Assembly: GCA_963823675.1 (NCBI GenBank)
Contig: CAWGMT010000008.1
Coordinates: 1,426,001 to 1,490,000 of the forward strand
Direction of reading: 5' to 3'
Source: CAWGMT01 sp963823675
Lineage (GTDB): Bacteria; Planctomycetota; Planctomycetia; Isosphaerales; Isosphaeraceae
Length of the DNA stretch: 64,000 nt
Of this stretch, positions 53,698 to 62,932 are shown piece after piece. The notes beneath the pieces are model-generated. The model had not been told where the DNA came from. It made no database searches and worked only from the letters and a program-made list of their open reading frames with translations. The position numbers and the translations under genes were made by a program. The first letter of the stretch is position 1; the number at the start of each line of letters is the position of its first letter.

Positions 53698-54476
53698 GGC
53701 CGTGCCGGCAAGCTAACCGTTGCACCAGGAGCGACGGGGGAGAGAAAGCCACTCCCGTCAGCCCGGTGTCGAAGTCCGCGTCCGTCCGGATGTCGGCGTC
53801 GATCTGCTCGCGGTGGTCGCGATTTAGACGTTCTTCCTCGGCGAGAACGCCCGATTCGTGCCGGTATCGATCACCAAGCCAACAGAATGATGCGATCAGG
53901 TTTTGGGTACCAAACGGCGTCGGCGCTTCCATGAAATCGGAAATTCAGCGCATCTTGTATATAGAGAAAATAGGAAAACTGCGCCCATCGGTTTCTGCAC
54001 GGACTGCCAGGTTGCCGGTGGGGTGATGCATCGCCTCCCAGATTCTGTCCGGGTAGCGAGTCTGCGGCGCTGGAACGTGGGACGTTGCGATCGATTCTGG
54101 GGCGACCCGATGCAATTCGATTGCCCGATTCGCGGGCCTCGGAAGCGGCCCGAATCGGCCGGATGTCACGACACAATATCCAACAAATCAATAACTTACG
54201 ACGAACACCGAGTGCTCCGCCAATCCCCGAGGCGTTGCGATGCCGAATACTGTGGGTTGGGACTGGAACCCTTCAAAAAAGTCCCAGGCAGTCCCATTTT
54301 TTCCCATTTTTCGCGGACGGGTGAATTCAGCGGTCCGTTATCTTTTGTCCCAGGCTGCGAAGACTCTGCCGACGACGCCGATTCTCACAGATTGGCCTGA
54401 CTTTCCGGTTGGCGAACGCGAAGGCGGCGGGCTTGCTTGGTGATCCGTGATGCGGGATGAAGAACCACGGCCAAGC

Positions 54477-55445
54477 TCAAAGCCCGATCCAGGCGCGAAG
54501 GCGGCGGAATAATCCCCGCGGGTCGGCACCGCTGGGCGATGAATCGACTGTCCTGTCCTGTAGGCGCACGGCGGGGCTCGCCGCCGGTTGTCCGCCGACG
54601 AGATAGCGCTTCTGGCACCTTTGGAGATGGCCGAGCAGCCGTTCCTTGGTAGCGCCTTTTTGCACCAGTCGTTGAGAAAGCATATTCCGGTCCGGCCTGG
54701 CGCGGAACTCGACCAGGGTCGTGCTGAGCGGGAATTTACGCGAGCTGGAGTCGTTGAGAAACAGGTGAACCCACGCCCAGGATTCCCGATAGTCGCGCGG
54801 GGTCATCTGGCGGATATCGGAGAGCGTTTGCAGCCGGTCCAGATCGGGCGACCAGCCGTTTTTCAGGTCGGCGAGGAAGTGATCGATCCGTTCCCGCTCG
54901 GAATCGGCCGCGGCCAGATCGGTCTCAAAGTACTCCGCGAGCCCTTCGTCCAACCAGAGCGGCAGGGTGCCGAACGAGCCGTGCAGAAGCGCGTGGGTTG
55001 CTTCGTGGCGCAGGTCCTCCGCCAGCCGGGGACTGGAATAGGTGTAAACAACGCGGTGCTCGCCTTGCGCCAGGAAAAACGCCCGGCGCGGCGGCAGCTC
55101 GGGAAAGTAGAACTTGAGAAAGTGCTCGAAGGCGTTTCTGTCGTCGAGGACGTAGATCTCGACCGGATCGGATTGAGCGTTCGGGCGGAAATCGAGGTGC
55201 TGCTTGAGGTCGCGCTCCAGCGCCTGCAAACAGTTGACGGCCTGCGGCTCATCCGACATGGGAAAGTTCGAGAAGATCAAAAATGGGCCGGATCGGACCT
55301 GATGACGAGTCGGTACGAGCGGCCGCCCCTTGTCCGACAGCGTTGCGCAGCTCGGCGCTGTCACGACCACGACCAGCGCCCAGAGCCAGGGCGATCGGAT
55401 GGAGCAGAGCCGGTGAAACGGCTGGCGATCGATTCCGCCTTTCAA
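54477..55445 (-). CDS. DUF1570-like putative metalloprotease, probable lipoprotein
   Basis: 322 residues. N-terminal hydrophobic segment 'LWALVVVVTAPSC' with Cys33 suggests a lipobox. The zinc motif HEATH is at residues 147-151 in 'AEDLRHEATHALLHGSFGTL', with a likely third ligand Glu167 in 'PLWLDEGLAEYFETD'. This fits the gluzincin-like DUF1570 group frequent in planctomycetes. It follows the double-kinase gene on the same strand after 24 bp, so it is probably in one transcript with it. Confidence 0.8.
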   Translation of the reverse strand: MKGGIDRQPFHRLCSIRSPWLWALVVVVTAPSCATLSDKGRPLVPTRHQVRSGPFLIFSNFPMSDEPQAVNCLQALERDLKQHLDFRPNAQSDPVEIYVLDDRNAFEHFLKFYFPELPPRRAFFLAQGEHRVVYTYSSPRLAEDLRHEATHALLHGSFGTLPLWLDEGLAEYFETDLAAADSERERIDHFLADLKNGWSPDLDRLQTLSDIRQMTPRDYRESWAWVHLFLNDSSSRKFPLSTTLVEFRARPDRNMLSQRLVQKGATKERLLGHLQRCQKRYLVGGQPAASPAVRLQDRTVDSSPSGADPRGLFRRLRAWIGL

Positions 55446-55469
55446 GGTCTCGGCTCTCCTCTCCTCGCG

Positions 55470-57304
55470 TCAGGATAATGGCCGACCGCGCCGCGCGTTG
55501 CGGCGGATTTTCCGTGCCATCGCTCGTTCGATGGAGCGCCAGCGGCTCTTCCAATCGCTGAGCGGAGACAACCCCCAGGGCAGATAGAGCCTCAAGAATT
55601 GGAGCGCGTCGGACCGCGTACGATCCGCAACGGTGCTCAAGCTCAAGCTCAGCCGCGCGAGATTCTGCGCCCGGCGATGCCAGGGAAGAGGATACCGAAG
55701 GCGAACACCCACGAGATCGATGAGACTGAGCTCGTCGTGCTCGTGCCCATCGCCGATTTTCAGCAGAATGTTCGACGATTTCAGGTCGCGGTGGGAGAGC
55801 GATCGCTCGTGGAGCGTCCGGACCAGGCGGGCGAGCGAGCTCGTCAGGCTGCGGATTCGCTCGCGGCGGGCTTCCGGGGGAAGTGCCGCCAACGTATCGC
55901 TCAGGTAACTCGACAGGGGCACGGCATCCTGCTCCTTAACCGTGATCAGGTAGGTCTCATGCGGCAAGTACCAGAACACCGGGTCGCTCGCGAACGATCG
56001 ATAGGCGCCAGGAAGGCCAGGTTGCGGGGCGTCGGGATGCCGCGGGCGGCGAGATGCTGGGCGGCCTGCCAGGATCGCCAGGCGCGCGAGGGGCGGAACA
56101 AGGCAAGAATGGGGTCCAGCAGCTTCTTGCGATTGAACCTCTTGTAGATCACCGCGGTCGGTTGGCCGTTCACCAGCATCGTGGTCTCGGCCACGGTCGT
56201 GGTGCGCGAGTTCTTCAAGATGGTGGTCCCCGCGGCCTGCAAGGGCCCGTCGGGATCGGCGAGCAGCGCTTGCATCAGAGCGGGGTCGAGGTCACGCGAC
56301 GCGACGCCCCGGGCCGATTCGCTGGAATAGGTCTCGAAATACTTGTTCGAGGTCCGGCAGCGTCGCCCCCACCGCTGCCAGAGTCGCTCGGCCCACTGGC
56401 GGGTCGAGTCCTCGATCCGCCGGGCAATCCGGGCGACATTCCGCGGCTTTTCGGTCCGCTCCTCGAGATAGACTTTCAGGAATCGATAGCGATCCGCGCG
56501 ACTGCTCCGCAGCCAGAAGAACTGGTTAAGCAGCGCCAGGTTCTTGAGCGCCAGCTTCCAGCTCACATTGCGGCTGCGGCGCAGCGCGTCGAGATCGATC
56601 ATCACGAGCTCGGGCGAATTCTCGGTCGCAAAGCGGACCAGGACGTTTCCCGGGTGGAAGTCCTGGTGCAGAAGGCCGGCGTTGTGGAGGCGGGCCGTCA
56701 TGGTCGCGAGCGATTCGGCCAGCTTGCGCCGGATCCGGGATTGCAGCGGCTCCGGAAGAGTTGGCAGCCGGCTTCTCACGAATTCATCGAGCGGCGTTGC
56801 GTCGCGAATGCCCAGCGTCACCAGGTAATTCTCGAACAGGAAGTTCACCCGGAACTTCCGTTTCCGCTGTTCGCCGAGCGCGACCGGCGTGATTGTTGCA
56901 ACTCCGATCGAAGCGAGAAACTCGGTGCGATGGCCTTCGTTGCGTCCCTTCCCGCGGCGGACCCACTGGCGATACGCGGCCCGCCGATCGGGAACCAGGA
57001 AGTGCTTGATGTAAACCGGCCCCTCCGGCAGGTCAACCCGGTACACGATCCGCTGGCGCCCCGACTTGATCGTCGTGAGCCTGCCTTCCTGGCGCCACTG
57101 GTCCAGGCGCAGGCCTTCGGGACCGAGCAGCACTGCACCCCAGCCAAAGCGATGCCACCAGCCCACTTCGCCAGTTTGTGACCAGTCCCAATCGGGAGGA
57201 TTGAACATCCGCTTCGGGCTGGTGGGCGCCTCGCGATCGCCGATCGCGGCTGGCGATCGAGCAACATGCGGAGCAGCAAATTTTTGGGGAGTGCAAAGGC
57301 TCAT
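55470..57304 (-). CDS. Double LPS-kinase-fold protein (two InaA/WaaP-like domains), frameshifted
   Basis: Two frames (57304 to ~55990 and ~55990 to 55470) join into ~611 residues if one T is restored in the TT near 55994. Domain 1 (~55-290): Lys in 'GPVYIKHFLVPDRRA', catalytic loop 'GLLHQDFHPGNVLV', metal Asp in 'LVMIDLDALRR'. Domain 2 (~330-600): Lys in 'TAVIYKRFNRKKLLDP', 'LSHRDLKSSNILLKIGDG' and 'LSLIDLVGVRLR'. Both lobes keep their catalytic residues. The family phosphorylates lipid A/core sugars (Kdo or heptose). The start overlaps the GT1 stop as ATGA. Two separate genes are also possible, but the linker reads smoothly as one. Confidence 0.8.
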
Positions 57305-58420
57305 CGGTCGCCGGTTTGGTTGAGTGTTCGACTTGGACTCAGCCGACCGGGGTAGGCCCCCATTACTGGCCGTCCAGGGAAGGCCGTGGACCGAATTGCC
57401 TTGAGGTTGGCGCGCACCGCAGGCCGGCCGCCGGTCACTGAAGTCACGAACGTCTCCGACCAGGCCGACAACGAGTAGTCAGTCTCCACTTGCTGGCGGC
57501 CGGCTGATCCCATCTCTCTGCGCAGCGAGGGGTCTTTCGCCAGCACGCTGATCGCAATGGCCCAGTCGTCGGGCGTGGTCGCCAGGAACCCCGTTTCACC
57601 CCCGCGGATCATCTCGCAGTGAGTGCCGATCGGATTGGCGACAACCGGCAAGCCAGCCGCCTGGTACTGCAAGACTTTCAGGCCGCATTTTCCGCGACTC
57701 CAGGAATCGTCCGGCAGCCAACTGATCCCGATCTGGCCGGCAGCCAGCTCGCGAGCTTCGGACTGGGCCTGCCAGGCGATCGGCAGCACGGCCAGGGGAA
57801 AAGGATGGGGAAATCGGTCGCAAATGACGCGGAGGCGCAGGCGAGGAATCGCCTCGGCCAGCCGTTGCCAGATCATCCGTGATTCTTCCAGCCCCTTGAG
57901 CGTGCTCGATGACCCGATCCAGACCAGGTTGAACAGGGCCAGGAGTGTTGGTGTGCCGCGCCATCGAATAATCTTCTGGCTCGACGCAGGTCGGAATCAC
58001 TCGCACTCGCTCGACCCTGGCACCGGCCCGCAGCGCGCAGTCCGCCAGAAAATCGTTGCCCGCAATGACGGTGTCGGCAACGCGCACGGTTCGCTCGAAC
58101 CGTCGTTGCCGCCAGGCGCAATGCGGCCCGCGACGATCATAGGAATCGCGATACGCCACCGCGTCATCGAAATCGAAAACCAGATGCCGCGCAGCCTGGC
58201 GCAGAATGCGAAGCTGCCAGGCGGGCAGCAATTTGCGTTCGAGAATCACCGAGTCATAGTGCGACGCTCGGTGGAGCTGCAACGACCGCCGCAAAGCCCC
58301 GCGCTCTAAACCGACACATGCCAAGGACCAGCCGGCGCCGCGGAGTGCTGGCTCAAATGCCCGGATTCGATAGCGGCAACAGACATGGCCGGGAGATTCT
58401 ACCAACGCGAGCAAATTCAT
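57301..58420 (-). CDS. Family 1-like glycosyltransferase, frameshifted
   Basis: Two frames join into 372 residues from ATG 58420 when one base is removed near 57925-57965. N-terminal half: 'MNLLALVESPGHVCCRYRIR', 'YDSVILERKLLPAWQLRIL', 'LVFDFDDAVAYRDSYDRRG', 'VADTVIAGNDFLADCA'. C-terminal half: 'LVWIGSSSTLKGLEESRMIW', 'KCGLKVLQYQAAGLPVVANP' and 'GETGFLATTPDDWAIAISVL', the donor-binding region of GT-B enzymes. Likely adds a sugar to an envelope glycan; neighbours are a sugar-kinase-fold protein and a lipid exporter. Its stop overlaps the kinase start by four bases. Confidence 0.8.
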
Positions 58421-58678
58421 CCCGTCCTCCTTGACGGTCCGCGGCGCGTGCGAATCGGGAGCGAGTCTCCTCAATCCGCACGATCATAACCGTCTGGCCC
58501 CAATTCTCCAAGAGCGACTCAGCCAGTCCTGGCCAGACCGCCGATCGAACCCAAGTCGGATTGCCGCTATGTTCCAATCATGGTACATACGGCACAACCC
58601 AAGCGTCGACTCTCACTAGCGAGATGCGACGTCGCATGGATGCTTACTGGGGCTCCCGTCCGCGGCAACCCTTCGTAT

Positions 58679-61003
58679 ATGAAAAACTTCGCACGCCTCG
58701 TGCAGTATGCGTGGCCGTACAAGGTTCGGTTTGTGCTCTCCATCGGCTGCGCCGCGATGGTGGCCACGCTCTTCTTTACCGAGCTGATGGCGATCTATCC
58801 GCTGCTGCATATCCTATTTGACAGCCAGAATCCCCAGCGCTGGATCTCCGAACAGATCGAAGCCGCGGAAAACACGGGCCGCGAGCTCGACGCGCGGAAG
58901 TCAGAAGCCCTTTTTGCGCAAAGCGTTGCGAAACTTGGCCGAAGTGACTACTCGGAACTTGCGGCGCGTTATTCAAAGCTTGATCGCGAGTTCGAGATCA
59001 AGGACGCGGAGCTCAGACAAAAGCAAACCCGAGCCGGCCTGTCCGTGCTCGAGCAACGAGCCGATCAATCAGGTCCGGACGATCTGGATCAACTTGAGAC
59101 CATGCGCCTTGCTCACCGGATCGATGAAGCCCGGCTCAAGGAGCTGGGTGATTGCGCCAGGCTCCTCAAAAAGAGAGATGTCACGGCCCTGAATCGCCGG
59201 CTGGTAGACATCGACGGCGAACTGACCAAGCAGAACAAATGGAAGTGGTGTTACGAAATCCTCAGACCGTATGTCCATCGATACTTCCCGAGTGACAGCT
59301 TCAAGACGCTCTTGCTCTTGATCGCACTGGTGATGGTCGGAGTCGCTCTCAAGGGGTTCTTCGCATTTCTCCAGGAAGTCCTGGTCGCGGACGTCATGCA
59401 GCACACGGCGTTCAGCATCCGGAATCAATTCTTCCGCCGCACGATCAATCTTGACCTGGCAAGCTTTTCCGACCAGGGTTCGTCGGAGCTGATGGCCCGA
59501 TTCACCAATGATATGGACTCATTCGGCCAAGGGCTCGTCACGCTGATGAGCAAACTGGTCAGGGAGCCGATGCGGATCGCAAGTTGCTTGGGCGGAGCGC
59601 TCTGGTTCAACTGGCGGCTGACGTGTCTCACATTGATCCTGGTGCCGATATCCGCCGCGGCGACCTACCGCGCGGGAAAGATCATGAAGCGAGCGATGCG
59701 ACGCACGCTGGAAAGCATGTCGTCGATCTACAAGATTCTGCAGGAGAGCTTTCAAGGGATCAAAGTTGTCAAAGCGTTCGGGATGGAGCGGGTGGAACGC
59801 AGACGCTTTTTCGAGGAGACCAAGAACTTCTACCGCAAGGCCGTGCGCGTGGCCATGATCGACGCCCTGTCCGACCCGGTGCTGGAGATGTTGGCGCTCG
59901 TGACCGTGGCGATCGCTCTCATGGCGGGATCCTACCTGGTCTTGAAGCGTACGATCTTTCTGGATCTGGGCTTGTTCCGCTTGCAGCTTGCATCCCAGCC
60001 GATGGCGATTCAGGACCTGCTAACGCTTTACGCCATGCTGGCCGGCATCTCGGACCCGATCCGCAAGCTGTCCAATGTGCACTCCAAGATTCAACGCGCG
60101 TCGGCCGCGGCCGACCGGATCTGTGCGCTCATGGACCGCAGCCCCAAGGTCGTTGATTGCAAGCGAGCCGTTCCGCTACCCCGGCATCGTCATTCCATCG
60201 AGTTTGATCGCGTGAGCTTCCGCTACACGCCAAATTCACCGGTACTGGAGGGAGTCAGCCTGAGTGTGCGACACGGCGAAACCATTGCACTCGTCGGCCC
60301 CAACGGCTGTGGCAAGACCACGCTCATGAACCTGCTCCCGCGATTCTGGGACGTGGACGACGGGGCGATACGGATCGACGGCCATGATGTCCGGGATGTG
60401 CCGATCCGCAGCTTGCGCCGTCAAATCGGCATCGTTCTGCAAGAAACTCTTCTCTTTCAAGACACCATCGCGAACAACATCGCCTATGGCGATCCACACG
60501 CGCGGCGATCCGCCATCATCGCGGCTGCCGAGCGCGCCTACGCCCACCAGTTCATCATGTCCCTCCCGCAAGGGTATGACACCCCGATCGGTGAACGTGG
60601 CCAGGGACTATCAGGTGGCCAGCGCCAGCGGCTCGCCCTCGCGCGAGCGATGCTCTGCGACCCGGCTATCTTGATTCTGGATGAAGCGACAAGTGCCGTC
60701 GATATCCAGGATGAGGTTCTGATCCGCAAGGCGATCGAGGAATTCGCCCAGCAGCGAACCACCTTCTTGATTTCTCACAATCTGGCGACAATCCAGTTCG
60801 CCGATCGGATCGTCCTCATCAATGCGGGACGCATTGAAGCCGTCGGCGCCGATCAAGAATTGAGACGATCCTCGACGCTTTACCGCCGCCTTCACGAGAT
60901 TCATTACAACTCGATACCACCTGATCGGACCACCACCATCTTGCCTTTGCGACCACATATCCAAAAAATGGATTGGTGTCACGAAGGGCCGCGCCCGTCG
61001 TAG
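58679..61003 (+). CDS. MsbA-like ABC exporter (TMD-NBD) with a long charged insert after TM1
   Basis: 774 residues from ATG 58679. TM1 ~17-45; then residues ~50-205 are a charged, helical, heptad-like segment (ELAARYSKLDREFEIKDAEL, EARLKELGDCARLLKKRD); TM2 starts ~208 (FKTLLLLIALVMVGVALKGF). Normal exporter coupling helices follow. NBD: Walker A 'ALVGPNGCGKTTLMNLLPRF', Q-loop 'IGIVLQETLLFQDTI', signature 'LSGGQRQRLALARAML', Walker B 'AILILDEATSAVD', H-loop 'TTFLISHNLATIQ'. The loop between TM1 and TM2 is extracytoplasmic in this family, so the insert would be periplasmic. The gene is divergent from the GT1/kinase unit. ATG 58580 would add a non-family extension. Confidence 0.9.
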   Translation: MKNFARLVQYAWPYKVRFVLSIGCAAMVATLFFTELMAIYPLLHILFDSQNPQRWISEQIEAAENTGRELDARKSEALFAQSVAKLGRSDYSELAARYSKLDREFEIKDAELRQKQTRAGLSVLEQRADQSGPDDLDQLETMRLAHRIDEARLKELGDCARLLKKRDVTALNRRLVDIDGELTKQNKWKWCYEILRPYVHRYFPSDSFKTLLLLIALVMVGVALKGFFAFLQEVLVADVMQHTAFSIRNQFFRRTINLDLASFSDQGSSELMARFTNDMDSFGQGLVTLMSKLVREPMRIASCLGGALWFNWRLTCLTLILVPISAAATYRAGKIMKRAMRRTLESMSSIYKILQESFQGIKVVKAFGMERVERRRFFEETKNFYRKAVRVAMIDALSDPVLEMLALVTVAIALMAGSYLVLKRTIFLDLGLFRLQLASQPMAIQDLLTLYAMLAGISDPIRKLSNVHSKIQRASAAADRICALMDRSPKVVDCKRAVPLPRHRHSIEFDRVSFRYTPNSPVLEGVSLSVRHGETIALVGPNGCGKTTLMNLLPRFWDVDDGAIRIDGHDVRDVPIRSLRRQIGIVLQETLLFQDTIANNIAYGDPHARRSAIIAAAERAYAHQFIMSLPQGYDTPIGERGQGLSGGQRQRLALARAMLCDPAILILDEATSAVDIQDEVLIRKAIEEFAQQRTTFLISHNLATIQFADRIVLINAGRIEAVGADQELRRSSTLYRRLHEIHYNSIPPDRTTTILPLRPHIQKMDWCHEGPRPS

Positions 61004-61178
61004 TGGTGACGATACGGTTCAATCCATCCTGCAAGCACCCACGAATTGGTTCACCGCTTATAGACAAGGTTGAAACGGGTGCGATTCGGGCTGGGCACTA
61101 CCCGGTTTTGCTTACGCTGGCCGTCGCAACATATTGGGCAGTGCCAGGTTCCGCTCATCGGCTTGGGGGTGATTGGCG

Positions 61179-62843
61179 ATGCAAACGCACGGGATCAGTC
61201 CGACGCAAGGCGAGCGCGTCCCAGGGGCGCGGTTCTTGGTTGGCCTGGGGATGTTGCTGACTTTGATGCTGGCGGCCGCCGAAAAATCCTCGGCCGCAGA
61301 TGATGCGGCGTCGAATCCGTCGCGACAGGGGCCGAGTGCGCGCTCGCGGTCAGTCGATCGGATGATCGAGGACGGGTGGAAGAAGGCAGGGGTCAAGCCC
61401 GCGAGGGTGGCGAGCGACGAAGAATTTCTGCGTCGAGCTTACCTCGATCTTCTTGGTCGCATACCGACGATTCAGGAAGCCAGGGCGTTCTTGCAGACCC
61501 GGGAAAACGGCAAGCGGGAAAAGCTGATTGACTACCTGCTCGATCATCCCGATTATGCCAAGAATTTCGCGAGCCAATGGTCGGTCCTTCTGATCGGCCG
61601 GAGCAACCAGGGCCGCAATGTCAATCGTGCAGCGCTTACAACATGGCTGCGGAAGCAATTCGGATCGAACCGGCCGTGGAACGAGGTGGTCCATGAGCTG
61701 GTGTCGTCCACCGGGTCGAACCGCGAAAATGGCGCGGTCAATTATGTCCTGGCCCACCTTGAATTCGACGCCGTGCCCTTGACGTCGCTCACGACGCGGT
61801 TGTTTCTGGGGCAGCAGATTCAATGCACTCAATGCCACGACCACCCCTCAAACGAATGGAAGCAGATCGACTTCTGGGGCATCAACGCTTTTTTCAAGGG
61901 AATGAAGACCAGAGAGATCCGGAAACCGGACGCGACGGGGTTGGAAGCGTACGACCACACGGAGTTGACGGACGAGCCGACCGACACCTATGTCACGTTC
62001 GACCGTCGCAACGGATTGGTTGGCGTGGCATTTCCTCGGTTTCTTGACGGTCGGAAGATCAGCCAAGGCCCGGACGTGATCCGGCGTGCGGAGCTGGGCA
62101 AACTGATCGCCAACCCGAACAACGAGTTGCTGGCCAAGGCTTTTGTCAATCGGCTGTGGGCTCACTTTCTCGGTCGGGGGTTCGTACAGCCAGTCGACGA
62201 CTTTGGCCCGCATAATCCTCCCAGCCATCCCGAGTTGCTCGACAAGCTCGGCAGCGAGTTTCAACAGAGTGGTTATGACGTCAAGAAGCTGTGTCGTTGG
62301 ATCATGCTGAGCCGGGCCTACCAGCTTACGAGCCTGAAATCGAAGGCCAACGAGCAAGACGAAGCGTTATTCGCGGGCATGCAGCTCAAGCCGCTCTCGC
62401 CCGAGCAGCTCTTTGATTCCCTGATCACGGCCACCTCGGCCCATCGGGGAGGTGCCAGCGATCAAGACCAGCGCAGGCGGGACGCCTGGCTGCGCCAGTT
62501 CCTATTTGCGTTTGCCAATGATGAAGCCGAGGAATCAACGAGCTTCCAGGGCACCATCCCTCAGGCGCTCATGATGATGAACGGCGAATTGATGCAGCAG
62601 GCCGTTTCCTGCAAGCCCGGCAGCTTCTTGGGCCAACTGCTGACCGAGGCCCAGCGGCAATCAAAAGCTCCCGATTCCTATATGGTCGATTCCCTCTACC
62701 TGACGGCTCTGAGCCGGCATCCATCAGCCAGGGAGATGGGCCAAGCTCGTCAATTTCTCGAGGCGTTTCCGGACAGCCTCCAGGTTCTCCAGGATCTGTT
62801 CTGGGCTCTGCTTAATTCCAACGAGTTCATTCTAAACCACTGA
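61179..62843 (+). CDS. DUF1549/DUF1553 secreted protein
   Basis: 554 residues. Signal segment 'FLVGLGMLLTLMLAAAEKSS'. DUF1549 (N-terminal): 'DEEFLRRAYLDLLGRIPTIQ', 'LLDHPDYAKNFASQWSVLLI', and the haem-like CTQCH at residues 216-220 in 'LGQQIQCTQCHDHPSNEW'. DUF1553 (C-terminal): 'NELLAKAFVNRLWAHFLGRG', 'HPELLDKLGSEFQQSGYDV', 'LSRAYQLTS', 'LYLTALSRHPSAREMGQARQ'. It is shorter than the multi-domain versions with added concanavalin or Ig modules. The start is ATG 61179; the TTG six bases upstream is less likely. The adjoining DUF1501 gene is its usual partner; the pair's role is unknown. Confidence 0.9.
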   Translation: MQTHGISPTQGERVPGARFLVGLGMLLTLMLAAAEKSSAADDAASNPSRQGPSARSRSVDRMIEDGWKKAGVKPARVASDEEFLRRAYLDLLGRIPTIQEARAFLQTRENGKREKLIDYLLDHPDYAKNFASQWSVLLIGRSNQGRNVNRAALTTWLRKQFGSNRPWNEVVHELVSSTGSNRENGAVNYVLAHLEFDAVPLTSLTTRLFLGQQIQCTQCHDHPSNEWKQIDFWGINAFFKGMKTREIRKPDATGLEAYDHTELTDEPTDTYVTFDRRNGLVGVAFPRFLDGRKISQGPDVIRRAELGKLIANPNNELLAKAFVNRLWAHFLGRGFVQPVDDFGPHNPPSHPELLDKLGSEFQQSGYDVKKLCRWIMLSRAYQLTSLKSKANEQDEALFAGMQLKPLSPEQLFDSLITATSAHRGGASDQDQRRRDAWLRQFLFAFANDEAEESTSFQGTIPQALMMMNGELMQQAVSCKPGSFLGQLLTEAQRQSKAPDSYMVDSLYLTALSRHPSAREMGQARQFLEAFPDSLQVLQDLFWALLNSNEFILNH

Positions 62844-62932
62844 CCGGCCGGTCGATCGACTGCGTTGATCCCCACGACACGGCGTCGCCCCCCTTCGATC
62901 AAACCCTTTTGGCTGCAAGGAGAATCGATCTC

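Larger units (their letters stand above)
53272..54476. other. Region of gene remnants, no intact gene
   Basis: 1.2 kb holding a serine-recombinase remnant, an 85-bp element and a DUF5615 remnant (each listed). From 53700 to 54476 no frame has a recognisable product, and the longest, 53553-54026, reads as low-information Ser/Arg-rich sequence. Confidence 0.6.
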
